From Purshia tridentata (lineage: Eukaryota > Streptophyta > Magnoliopsida > Rosales > Rosaceae), in NCBI GenBank assembly GCA_003254885.1, contig QANT01003050.1, forward strand, positions 1-54,120: a stretch of DNA of 54,120 bases, in the 5' to 3' direction. Positions 24,481 through 36,234 of this stretch are shown here, in pieces. The notes under the pieces are model-generated. The model worked only from the letters and a program-made list of their open reading frames with translations, did no database searches and was not told where the DNA came from. Both the position numbers and the translations under genes were made by a program. Positions within the stretch are counted from its first letter, which is position 1. Each line of letters opens with the position of its first letter.

Positions 24481-24742
24481 ACAAAACCTCTAATTGTCTA
24501 ATAGAGCTGGCAGGGGCAGCATCCAATGAGTGCACGTGATCAGAGGTGGTTGACTTCCCTCTTTGCTCACACAACCTATTAACTAAGGGGCTAATACCCA
24601 TCAGACAAAGGACAAAACCTCTAATTGTCTAATAGAGCTGGCAGGGGTAGCATCCAATGAGTGCACGTGATCAGAGGTGGTTGACTTCCCTCTTTGCTCA
24701 CACAACCTATTAACCAAGGGGCTAATAACCATCAGACAAAGG
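24481..24742. repeat. 131-bp tandem duplication at the LINE 5' leader
   Basis: 24481-24611 and 24612-24742 are direct repeats with three visible base differences (gggcag/gggtag, aactaagg/aaccaagg, tacccatc/taaccatc). They lie just upstream of the ORF1 start on the minus strand. Because 131 is not a multiple of 3, any reading frame through the block is shifted by the duplication. Confidence 0.9.
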
Positions 24743-25184
24743 GGGGGGGGATACAAACCTGCTGGACCAATGCCCTCCCTGAAACTCACCAATTTGGAGG
24801 CTTTTGGCAGCCATGGAAGTGGCTCTAAGGACCTCAGATTGGAGGGAGAGGGGAGGTTTAGAGGGAGAGGGAAGGCTTAGGGGAGTGTGGGGAGTGGTTA
24901 AAGGCACACAAAGAAGGCTAAAACTGGGCAGAGGTAGGGATTTGCAAGGAGAGGAAGAGATGGGTTCGCTAGCAGCAAGGAGAAAGTTAGACGGGGTAGG
25001 AGAAAATGGGGGAGGGTTTGTGGCATGGTGGAAGGACATTACAAAGGCTAAGGAAGGCTGAGAAATGGTCAGAATCGTGATTTAGAGGTGGGTGGGGTGA
25101 GATTATGGTTTAGGGCAGTAAGGAGGATTCTAGAGAGAAGGAGGAGCATCTTTCTCTAGAAATCAGCTGAATGCATTTTTCGTG

Positions 25185-28100
25185 CCTAAAGAACCACTTT
25201 GGGTGTTAGGAATGAACGAAAACGTCATTTCGGTGCACACTCTGTACAATTTGTTTAAAGTTGCACTAAAACGTTATAGGTTAGCAAGAAAGACATGGGG
25301 AAGCACTTTCTCATGCTTGGATTAGTATTTTAGCCCTAAAGAGCACATTTCGTGTTTAGAAGGCACGAAAACATCATTTCGGTGCGTACTCAATCCAATT
25401 TCGTGCAATTTCCACCAAAACGTGCCCGGTTGGTAAGAAAGATGTGGGGAAGCACTTTCTCATTCTTGGATTAGCGTTCTAGCTCCCAAAAAGCGCATGC
25501 TCTTCTTAAGAATGCACGAAAACCTCATTTCGGTGCCTCCTCAACCTAATTTCGTTTCAATTGCACCAAAATGTCCCCAGTTGGCAATAAGGACATGGAG
25601 AATCACTTTCTCTTGTTTAGATTAGCGTTCTAGCCCCAACGAACCAATTTCGGTGTTAAGAATTTAAGGAACGTCATTCCGGTGCACACTGTGCATGACT
25701 TGCTTAAAGTTGCACCAAAACGTGCGCGGTGGGCAAGAAGCACGTTCTCATGCTTAGATTAACGCTCTAGCCCCAAGAAGCATACTTTGTGTTAAGAAGG
25801 AACTAAAACCTCATTTCAATGCATACTCAGTCTACTTTCGTCTAAATTGCATCAAAACATTCCCGATTGGTAAGAAGGACATGAGAACACATATTCTCAT
25901 GTCTCGATTAGCGCGCCAGCCCTAAAGAACCACTTTAGGTGTTAAGAATGCACGAAAACACCATTTCGGTGCGTACACAGTCCAAATTCATCCAAATGGC
26001 ACCAAAACTTCCTTGGTGGGCAAGAAATACATAAGGAAGCACCTTCTCATGTCTCGATATTAGCGTGCTAACCCTAAGGAACCACTTGAGGTCTTAAGAA
26101 TGCACGAAAACATCATTTTGGTGCACACTGAGTCCAATTCGATTAAAGTTGCACCAAAACGCTACTCGTTGGAAAGAAAGACATGGGGAAGCACTTTCTC
26201 ATGTCTCGATAAGCGTACAAACCCCAAAGAACAACTTTAGGTGCTTAGAATGCACGAATACGTCATTTCAGTGCATACTCAGTCTAACTTGGTCCAAATT
26301 GCATCAAAACATGCCTGATTGGCAAGAAAGAGGTGAGGAACCACTCTCTAATGTCTCGATTAGCGTGCTAGCCCTAAAAAAACCACTTTAGGTGTTAGAA
26401 ATGAACAAAAAAATCATTTCGATGCACACTCTATACAATTTGGTTAAAGTTGCACCAAAACCTTATCGGTTGGCAAGAAAGACATGGGGAAGCACTTTCT
26501 CATGCTTGGATTAGCATTCTAGCCCTAAAGAAGCAAATTTTGTGTTTAGAAGGCATGAAAACATCATTTCGGTGCGTACTCAATCCAATTACGTGCAATT
26601 TCCACAAAAACGTGCCTAGCTAGCAAGAAAGATGTGGGGAAGCACGTTCTCATTCATGGACTTGCATTCTAGTCCTCAAGAACCACATGCTTTTGTTAAG
26701 AACGCACAAAAACCTCATTTTGGTGCCTCCTCAACCTACTTTCGGTTCAATTGCACCAAAACATCCCCCGTTGGCAATAAGGACATGAGGAAGCACTTTC
26801 TCTTATTTGGATCAGCGTTCTAGCCCCAATGAACCAATTTAGGTGTTAAGAATGCATGGAACGTCATTTCGGTGCAGACTGTGGACAACTTGGTTCAAGT
26901 TGCGCCAAAACGTGCGTGGTTGGCAAGAAGCACGTTCTCATGCTTAGATTAACGTTCTAGCCCTCAAGAAGCGCATTTCGTGTTCAGAAGGAACTAAAAT
27001 CTCATTTCAGTGCATACTCAATCTGCTTTTGTCTAAATTGCATCAAAACGTGCCCTATTGGCGCAACTTGATATGAGGACGCACGTTGTCATGCCTTGAT
27101 TAGCGTGCCAGCCCTAAAGAACCACTTTTATATGTTAAGAATGCACGAAAACATCATTTTGGTGCGTACTCAGTCAAAATTCATCCAAGTGCACCAAAAC
27201 TTCCTTGGTGGGCAAGAAAGACATAAGGAAGCACCTTCTGATGTCTCGATATTAGCTGCTAACCCTAAGGAACCACTTGACGTCTTAAGAATGCACGAAA
27301 ACGTCATTTCGGGGCACACTAAATCCAATTCGATTAAAGTTGCACCAAAACGTTCCCCGTTGGAAAGAAAGACATGGGGACGCACTTTCTCATGTCTCGA
27401 TAAGCGTTCAAGCCCCAAAGAATAACTTTAGGTGTTCAGAATGCACGAATACGTCATTTCGGTGCATACTCAGTCCAACTTGGTCTAAATTGCACCAAAA
27501 CGTGCCCGATTGGCAAGAAAGAGATGAGGAACCACTCTCTAATATCTCGATTAGCGTGGTAGCCCTAAAGAACCCCTTTGGGTGTTAGGAATGAATGAAA
27601 ACTTCATTTCGGTGCATAGTCTATACAATTAGGTTAAAGTTGCACCAAAACATTATATGTTGGCAAGAGAGACATGAGGAAGCGCTTTCTCATGCTTGGA
27701 TTAGCATTTTAGCCCTAAAGAAGCACATTTCGTGTTTGGAAGGCACGAAAACATCATTTTGGTGCGTACTCAATCCAATTTCGTGCACTTTCCACAGAAA
27801 CGTGCCCAATTGGAAAGAAAGATGTGGAGAAGCACTTTCTCATTCTTGGACTAGTGTTCTAATCCTAAAGAACCACATGCTTTTCGAAGAATGCACGAAA
27901 ACCTCATTTCGGTGCCTCCTCAACCCAATTTTGTTTCAATTGCACCAAAACGTCCCTGGTTGGCAATAAGGACATGAAAAAGCACTTTCTTTTATTTGAA
28001 TTAGCTATCTAGCCCCAACGAACCAGTTTAGGTGTTAGAATGCATTTAACCTCATTTTGATGCACACTGTACACAACTTGGTTAAAGCTGCACCAAAACG

Positions 28101-30273
28101 CATGTGGTTGGCAAAAAGCATGTTCTCATGCTTGGATTAACATTCTAGCCCTCCAGAAGCACATTTCGTGTTAAGAAGGAACTAAAACCTCATTTTCAGT
28201 GCATACTCAGTCTATTTTCATCTAAATTGCATCAAAACGTGCCTGGTTGGCACGAAGGACATGACGACGAACATTGTCGTGTCTCGATTAGTGTGCCAGC
28301 CCTAAAAAACTGCTTTAGGTGGTAAGAATGCACAAAAACATCATTTCGAGGAGTACTCAGTCCAAATTCGTCCAAATTGCACCAAAATTTCCTTGGTGGG
28401 CAAGAAAGACATAAGGAAGCACCTTCTCTGTCTTGATATTAGCGTGTTAACCGTAAGGAACCACTTGAGGTCTTAAGAATGCACGAAAAACGTCATATCG
28501 GTGCACACTGAGTCCAATTCGGTTAAAGTTGCACGAAAACGTTCCCCGTTGGAAAGAAAGACAAAGGGAAGCACTTTCTTATGTCTCGATATTAGCATGC
28601 TAGCCCTAAGGAACCGCTTGAGGTCTTAAGAATGCACGAAAACGTCATTTCAGTGCACACTGAGTCTAATTCGATTAAAGTTCCACCAAAATGTTCCCCG
28701 TTGGAAAGAAAGACATGGGGAAGCACTTTCTAATGTCTGGATAAGCGTCCAAGCCCGAAAGAACAACTTTAGGTACTAAGAATGCACCAATACGTCATTT
28801 TGGTGCACACTATGTCTAACAAGATCTAAATTGCACCAAAATGTGCCCGATTGACAAGAAAGAAGTGAGGAAGCACTCTCTAATGTCTTGATTAGCGTGC
28901 TAGCCCTTAAGAACCACTTTGGGTGTTAGGAATGAACGAAAACATCATTTCTATGCACACTCTGTACAATTTGGTTAAAGTTACACTTAAACGTTATCAG
29001 TTGGCAAGAAAGACATGGGGAAGCACTTTCTTATGCTTGGATTAGCAGTCTGGCCCTAAAGAAGCACATTTCGTGTTTAGAAGGCACAGGGAAGCACTTT
29101 CTTATGCTTGGATTAGCAGTCTGACCCTAAAGAAGCACATTTCGTGTTTAGAAGGCACAAAAACATCATTTAGGTGCGTACTCAATCCAATTTCGTGCAA
29201 TGCCCCCCAAAATGTGCCCGGTTGGGAAGAAAGATGTGGGGAAGCACTTTCTCATTCTTGATTAGCGTTCTAGCCCTCAAGAAGCACATGCTTCTATTAA
29301 AAACACACGAAAACCTCATTTCGGTGCCTCCTCAACCTAATTTCATTTAAATTGCACCAAAACATCCCCGGTTGGCAATAACGACATGAGGAAGCACTTT
29401 CTCTTGTTTGGATTAGCGTTCTAGCCCCAACGAACCAGTTTAGGTGTTAAGAATGCATGGAACGTCATTTCGGTGCACACTGTATAGAACTTGGTTAAAG
29501 TTGCAGCAAAACGTGCGCGCGGTTGGCAGGAAGCATGTTCTCATGCTTGGATTAACGTTCTAGCCCTCAAGAAGCACATTTAATCTTAAGATAAAACCTT
29601 ATTTTAGTGCATACTCAGTCTACTTTCATCTAAATTGCATCAAAATGTGCCTGGTTGGCAAGAAGGACATGAGGACACACATTCTCATGTCTCGATTAGC
29701 GTGCCAGCCCTAAAGAACCACTTTATGTGTTAAGAATGCACGAAAACATCATTTCGGTGCGTACTCAGTCCAAATTTATCCAATTGCACCAAAACTTCCT
29801 CGGTGGGCAAGAAAGACATGAGGAAGCACCTTCTCATGTCTCGATATTAGCGTGCTAACCCTAAGGAACCACTTGAGTACTTAAGAATGCACGAAAACGT
29901 CATTTCGGTGCACACTGAGTCCAATTCGATTAAAGTTCCACCAAAACGTTCCCCGTTGGAAAGAAAGACATGGGAAGCACTTTCTCATGTCTTGATAAGC
30001 GTTCAAGCCCCAAAGAAAAACTTTAGGTGCTTAGAATGCACGAATACGTCATTTCGGTGCATACTCAGTCTAACTTGGTTCAAATTGCACCAAAACGTAC
30101 CTGATTGGCAAGAAAGAGGTGAGGAAGCACTCTCTAATGTCTCGATTAGCGTGCTAGCCCTAAAGAAACACTTTGGGTGTTAGGAATGAACGAAAACGTC
30201 ATTTCATTGAACACTTTGTACAATTTGGTTAAAGTTACACCAAAATGTTATCGGTTGGCAAGAAAGACATGGG
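25185..30273 (+). repeat. Satellite array block 4
   Basis: The array resumes after the LINE with the second target duplication, then A monomers at 25210, 26398, 27589, 28930 and 30184. Spacings of 1188 and 1191 bp are regular eight-monomer repeats. The 1341-bp spacing contains an extra G/F-hybrid-plus-G step (28477-28629), and the 1254-bp spacing contains a partial B/A reduplication at 29080-29150. The block ends at the atggg target duplication (30269-30273) of an LTR inside an A monomer. Confidence 0.95.
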
Positions 30274-32206
30274 TGTTGAGTGAGCATTTTTGCACACTTT
30301 CTTATGCTAGCTCCTTAAACTAGAACGCTAGCACTTGGCGTTTTGTATGCTTTTGCTTTGTTTTAGTGTTTTGTAGGTATTTTGGAGCAAATGAGGAAAA
30401 AGAAGCCAAAAGAGCTATTTTTGGACATTTCCTAATCAAACTAGGGAAACTGAAGAAATCCTGATGAAACTAGGAGAGCTGAAATCCTACTTAAAGAAGG
30501 AATCCTAACTAGACCAAGAAAACCATCAATGTCCAGAGCCAAAAATGAGGAATCCTAGTTGGACTAGAAAAGGTAAATCCTAGTTGAACTAGGAAAGCAA
30601 AACCCTAGTTGAAATCATTTCATAGGGGAATTATGAAATATGAAGGAAAGTGTACTAGAAGCTTCCAAGGAGTAGTGGGCCACTTCATATGAAGACAATT
30701 GGGCCAAGAGACAATCAAAGGGCATGTGCAAGAAGAGATTGGGCCAAGTCCAAGTCCACATTCAGAGAGCCCATGCACCCATTCCTTGCATTAGAAGACT
30801 TTCCCAATGCTGGAATCCTAGTTTGGAAGGAAGATCTTGGAAGACTCAGTCAAAGATTTCAAGGAGTCCTTAACTTGCAAGAAAGTTAAAACCCACGAAA
30901 TATGAGTAGTAATTTCGATAGAAATCTTGTATTTCTCTAGATCGAATTAGATGTCAAGCCATATATCATTGGAAACATACGGATGTTACCTTCATAGGGA
31001 ATGTTACGGAACTTGATTCCGATACTCTTAGCTAAAGATATGGCCATTTTAGTGAAGGTAGCATAGCAGTTCCGCTACCAAAAAAGGTCTACTCGCCCAA
31101 AGCAGCCCAAGGCCCATTATTTGAGTGCAAGCAAACCCTTTTCCCCCTTCTCCAAGGAAAGCGTCCCTATATAAACCTCCTTATACTTCAGAATTAGACA
31201 TGCATTATTTTTGACAAGAATTCAGAATTAGAGAGAGAGAAAGAGAGAGGGGATTTCAGCCAGCCAAGGGAAGGAGGGCCAAGCCTTGCACTGCTGCCTG
31301 CTGCCTGGTGCCACCGCTCCTTGCTGCCTTGTGCCGCGTGCACTTGCTGCCCATGGCTTGCTTTTCTCTTCTTTCTCTATTTATTTAGTTTTAGCTTATG
31401 CTTTTAATTATGCTTGTGTTAATTTTGTCTAGCCAAAATCAAAGCTAGGGCTAGGATGAAGCCCTAGTTATGCTACCTGATTTTCCTATGGATTGTTGAA
31501 TATTAATACATGTAAGTTTATTAATCGTGGATCTCTGTTTAGATTGACCCTATTTGTGTGGCACCTTTGACTGATCACCTTAGGTTAAATGCATTTAGTT
31601 TATGTTGTGGAATTAAATAAGCTCAAAAGGATGATAATTTCAATATGCAACATGGAGATATCCTAAGAAAATATCTTTGGGTGAAGGGATCATAGATTGC
31701 ATAGTGTATATTACGGTAGATATATGGTCTATGTGTTTGTCATCTTCAGAAATCTTAATGACTCTTGCATGGGTGATTGGCCGAGCTTGTCTCGGAACAT
31801 GCAAGTTAACTTGCTAGGGTGGGTTTAAGAGACTCCTAGTATATGCATAAGAAAGGTATAATGCCAAAAGGAAATAGCCAAAGCTTTTAGTAGGCAAACT
31901 TCATGAACATGTATGCTATTAAATGAATATAATTCATAGGAAGGAAGGTAGTGAACTAGTGGTGGATTCTGAACCCTAGTGTTTCGTTCTCTTGATTCTT
32001 GTTATTATTTTACAACGTTTTAGTTTATTTGAAGTCTTTAAAATCAATCCAACTCCCCTGATTGTGTGTGTGAGTAGTGTTTGATTTAATTGAATTTAGT
32101 TAGAGTACTAGTTATTGCATCAATACTCTTCTCTGAGGAAGCACTTGCGAGCTCATTAGAACACCGTTCTTATTACATTATTTTTGCTCTAATAAAACAT
32201 ACAACA
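30274..32206 (+). mobile_element. Solo LTR, family D, complete copy
   Basis: The element begins TGTTGAGTGAGCATTTTTGC and ends AAAACATACAACA, flanked by atggg (30269-30273 and 32207-32211). TG...CA ends and a 5-bp duplication make it an LTR; there is no internal region. It carries a TATA box at 31167, a purine-rich leader at 31226-31248, and aataaaa at 32191 close to the end. A few imperfect CCTAGT/ACTAGG palindromic units occur at about 30480-30612. The satellite continues in phase on both sides. The open frame at 30689-30889 has no recognisable product. Confidence 0.9.
31167..31176 (+). promoter_or_regulatory. TATA box of family D LTR
   Basis: ctatataaac lies upstream of a GA-rich leader, in the same place and order as the reverse copy at 434-443. 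It is the likely LTR promoter core, inferred from position and conservation between copies. Confidence 0.6.
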
Positions 32207-33543
32207 ATGGGAAAGCACTTTCTCATGCTTGGATTAGAATTCTAAGCACATTTAGTATTTAGAACGCACGAAAACATCATTTCGGTGTGTACTCAATCCA
32301 ATTACGTGCAATTTCCACCAAAACGTCCCAAGTTGGCAATAAAGACATGAGGAAGCACTTTCTCTTGTTTGGATTAGCGTTCTATCCCCAACAAACCAAC
32401 TTAGGTGCTAAGAATGCATGGAATGTCATTTTGGTGCACACAATGCACAACTTGGTTAAAGTTGCACCAAAATGTGCGCGGCTGGCAAGAACAACATTCT
32501 CCTCCTTGGATTAATGTTCTAGCCCTCAAGAAGCACATTTCGTGATAAGAAGGAACTAAAACCTCATTTCAGTGCATACATAGCCTACTTTCATCTAAAT
32601 TGCATCAAAACATGCCCGTTTGGCAAGAAGGACATGAGGACACACATTTCCATGTCTCGATTAGCGTGCCAGCCCTAAAAAACCACTTTAGGTGCTAAGA
32701 ATGCACGAAAACATCATTTCGGTGCGTACTCAGTCCAAATACATCCAAATTGCATCAAAACTTCTGTGGTGGGCAAGAAAGACATAAGGAAGCACTTTCT
32801 CATGTCTCGATATTAGCATGCTAACCCTAAGGAACCACATGAGGTCTTAAGAATGCACAAAAACATCATTTTGCTGCACACTAAGTCCAATTCGATTAAA
32901 GTTGCACAAAAACGTTCCCCGTTGGAAAGAAAGACATGGGGAAGCACTTTCTCATATCTTGATATTAGCGTGCTAACCCTAAGGAACCACTTGAGGTCTT
33001 AAGAATGAACAAAAACGTCAATTTGGTGCACACTAAGTCCAATTCGATTAAAGTTGCACCAAAACGTTCCCCATTGGAAAGAAAGACATGGGGAAGCACT
33101 TTCTAATGTCTGGATAAGCATTCAAGCCCCAAAGAACAACTTTAGGTGCTAAGAATGCATGAATACGTCATTTCAGTGCGTACTCAATCTAACTTGGTCC
33201 AAATTGCACCAAAATGTGCCTGATTGGCAAGAAAGAGGTGAGGAAGTACTCTCTAATGTCTCGATTAGCGTGCTAGCCCTAAAGAACCACTTTGAGAGTT
33301 AGGAATGAACGAACACGTCATTTTGGTGCACACTCTGTACAATTTGGTTAAAGTTGCACCAAAATGTTATCAGTTGGCAAGAAAGACATGGGGAAGCACT
33401 TTCTCATGCTTGGATTAGCATTCTAGCCCTAGAAGCACATTTCGTGTTTAGAAGGCACAAAAACATCATTTCTGTGCGTACTCAATCCAATTTCGTGCAA
33501 TTTCCACCAAAACGTGCCCGGTTGGCAAAAAAGATGTGGGGAA
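32207..33543 (+). repeat. Satellite array block 5, right end of the array
   Basis: It resumes inside the A monomer, passes through a B/C hybrid near 32270, then D, E, F, a G/F hybrid (from about 32849), G (about 33001), H, A (about 33303) and B. The G/F-then-G step repeats the one at 28477-28629, so it is a recurring nine-monomer variant. The array ends abruptly in a B monomer at the family A LTR (33544) and is not found again further right. Confidence 0.95.
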
Positions 33544-36234
33544 TGACAGGACCCTCCCCGAGTTCCACCCTTGAACTCGGGGTGACCCTGCAGGAATCCA
33601 ATGTCAAGGAAAATCCTACCGAAAATTCGGCAGAACCTCGCCTGAAATTGGACTAACCCTGGATTTCCTTTCTTTAGCAACCTGTAAATAACACTTCTAA
33701 TCCAGCTTCCCTACCACAAACAGGGGTCTCCGACCCAAATTCATAATAAAAAGGAACTAAGCAACGCTTGCGTTAACATTTGTGACATTTACACCGTGAT
33801 GGTTCAACTACCGTAGGCAGTAATAATTAAACAAGACATGGGTGGAAAATTTACAAGTCTCCAAAATATATGAGATCCTCGACGTTTCTCCTGCTCGACC
33901 GCACCACCGCAGCTACCTGGGGGAAATTTAAAAAAACAACACGAGCTAAAAGGTGAGCCAAACCCAGTGAGTGGACAAAATAAATTAATTTTTACAATTA
34001 TCCAAAAATTTCGTACAAGGACCTAACTGACTTTGCATTAAAACCCCCAATTTTGAAATAGCTTTAAAATGTTTTTTAACAATTCATTGGACATAACTAG
34101 TAAAAATACTTTGTGATTTCTCAATTTGAAAGAACGAAAATTTCATCATGCAAACTCCAAGGTTTTCTCCGCATAAACAAAATCTTGGGATTTAAAACAA
34201 ATATTTCGCTCGCTCCCAATTTCCCCGTATAGCCTGCCGTATATGCGCAGGGCCCATAACCTGCCATACGCATGCAGGGCCAATAATCCTGCCGTACATG
34301 CGCAGGGCCTACGACCTGCCGTACGCATGCAGGGCCAATATCCTGCCGTACATGTGCAGAGCCAGGGTCTGTCATACACATGCAGGGCCAACATACCTGC
34401 CGTACGTGCACGCAGGGCCGCCCCCAAAGGGCAAAGCATCCCGGCACACGGCCCAAAGCCTATGTGTGTGCCGTGATGGGTCCCAAAGACCTATATAATT
34501 CCATAATCCAAGACGGGTACTAAGTGGGTGCTCACTAAAATCCAAATTCATCCGTACTCAATCATCCACATTTAAAAATTTAGAGATTCTATTTAAAAGC
34601 TTCCTTAAAATCTTGGAGAAATCAATAATCGTTCCAGAAAAGCCGTACTTTAAATTGGTTTCACAAAATCTCAATCATCATTTAACAAAAATACAAATCA
34701 ACCCATAAACTCAATTAATAGCACTCCAAATCCCAAAATCAATATATTTCCAATTGAAATTCATGACTACGCAAAGCATACGAAAATGAATTAAATTTTA
34801 AAACTTGAGAAACTTAAATAAAATGAAGTCCACTCACAGTCAAGGGGTCTAGTCTCGTTGCTCGGCTGGGTCGCCCTCAATCTCCGGTGTCGTCCCTATA
34901 AGAAAGAAATAAATACGTTGTTAGTTCCCTCGCTTCAAGTGTCCGTCTATGTCTAAAATTTGGGGCTTCGCTAACCCAAGTCTTTTCTATACAACCCAAG
35001 TTAATAGTCCGCTTAATAAAGTCTAAAATCCACGATGATTCCTAAATTCCACGATTAATGGGTCGGATTAACCTCAACCCCAAACAAAGTACCGTTTTCA
35101 ACCCCAATTTCACCATTTCCGCCTTTTCCTTCGAACCCATCATTCCACACTCCAAATTTGATTTCTAAACAATGGTAATTAACTAAAATATCACACTTTC
35201 ATGCCAAATCCCCAATTTTCGAGTAACCACCCGAAGTGGCCAAGCTTCCTCCACCAATTCCCAATTTCTTACATTATTCCTTAAAGCCCATGGTTCTAAA
35301 CCACAATTAACATGTCCTAAGATTGGAAATTGGTAATTTCAACTCCAATTTCGCACCCCAAGCTACTGATTTCCGAATTTCCAGATTTGGGGTTAAATCC
35401 CAATTGCTTCTCATGTCTAATTCAATCCCAATTACAGCCCCACTATTTTTCTGATTTCCAGATTTGGGACTAAATCCAAATTTTCCCCATATCCAATTCG
35501 ATCTCAATTACAGCCCCAAACTAAGGTAATTTAAATGTTAGAAGAGGGAGGGAGAAAACCCACCTAAATGGGCAAGAAAACCGCCGGAAATCTGGCCGGA
35601 AAACTGGAGGTTGCAGCGGCTGGTGGTATCCTCTCCGAGCAGCGGCGCGCGCAGGGGCTGGGCGTCGGCGTCGTGGGTCGTGGCGAGCTGGCGACGGCGG
35701 GAGATGGCCGGTCGGTGACTGGGTGTTGGTCGGAGTAGCTGGACGGGAGGGGGAAGGGTGTCGCGCGCAGGGAAGGTGAGAAGGAAGGTTTTGCGGGCTG
35801 GGGGGGGGGGGAGAGGGAGAAAAAGAAGAGAGAGAACATTCCAGAAAAATCTGGAAATTTTTTTAAAGCTAAGTCACTTTATTTACAATTTTGCCACTCA
35901 CTTCACACGTCCATAACTTACAAACCGTAACTCCGTTTGGCGCATACTTCGTGTCTACGAACTCGTGGGGCCGAGCTCTACTTAACCATGTCAAGTTCCA
36001 CTCCAAGGGCCCTATAATTCAAAAAGTCAACTTTTGGGTCCTTTGACACGTGCAAAATTTTCAAACCGTCCCTCCAAACGGGACATGCCGCATGTCTATA
36101 AACTCGTAAGCTCGAGGCCTTCCTAATGGACCCAAAGTCAAACATCCAATCTCATCCAAATCCAAAGTCAACTTTTGGCCCCAAACCATATTAAAAATTA
36201 AAAATTTTTACCTTACGGAGTGCGGGTCGTTACA
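33544..36234 (-). mobile_element. Family A LTR with mismatched flanks at the satellite border
   Basis: 2691 bp from TGACAGGACCCTCCCC to GTGCGGGTCGTTACA. A 10-bp perfect inverted repeat (ccccgagttc / gaactcgggg, 33556-33582) lies next to the left end. The element holds the palindromic minisatellite at 34233-34419. On the minus strand a TTTAAAAA-type box is followed by a pyrimidine-rich leader (about 35770-35880), the likely promoter region. The left five bases are gggaa and the right five are agtag, so there is no target duplication, and the flanks differ in kind: satellite on the left, AT-rich single-copy-like DNA on the right. This suggests recombination between two family A elements. Confidence 0.85.
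34233..34419. repeat. Palindromic minisatellite in family A LTR (7 units)
   Basis: Seven units of about 22 bp are separated by 5-7-bp linkers. Typical units are cctgccgtacatgcgcaggg and cctgccgtacgcatgcaggg, with CCTGC paired to GCAGG across a 9-nt centre. Unit centres tend to alternate between gtacatgcg and gtacgcat. The last three units (ending gtgcagagcc, acatgcagggcc and gcacgcagggcc) recur in all four arrays in the window. Confidence 0.9.

Larger units (their letters stand above)
19132..25184 (-). mobile_element. Full-length, inactive L1 LINE
   Basis: A 6-kb non-LTR retrotransposon lies on the minus strand. A short poly-T at 19132-19137 is the poly-A tail, and a 16-bp target duplication cctaaagaaccacttt flanks it (19116-19131 and 25185-25200). 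The minus strand reads, in order, a leader with a 131-bp tandem duplication, ORF1 (DUF4283 and CCHC knuckle), then ORF2 (endonuclease, reverse transcriptase, zf-RVT region). Stops and frameshifts break both ORFs, and the catalytic aspartates of the reverse transcriptase are lost, so it cannot move itself. It is inserted cleanly into the satellite at the H/A monomer junction. Confidence 0.95.

Noticed and set aside
27595-27969. Long open frames through the satellite (also at 7514, 8651, 9083, 14178, 27096 and 29887), giving a repeated protein like HQNVPGWQERHGEALSH
   Set aside because: The main monomers are 150 bp, exactly 50 codons, so an open frame passes from one to the next by arithmetic. 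The 137-, 149- and 152-bp monomers break it, stops vary between copies, and no copy is consistently open. There is no sign of coding constraint.
34121-34498. Open frames across the palindromic minisatellite (also at 40594-40922, 46759-47109 and 48014-48235), rich in Cys, Pro and Arg-Ala repeats
   Set aside because: They are open on both strands at once because a GC-rich repeat has few stops. Unit number changes the frame between copies of the same LTR.
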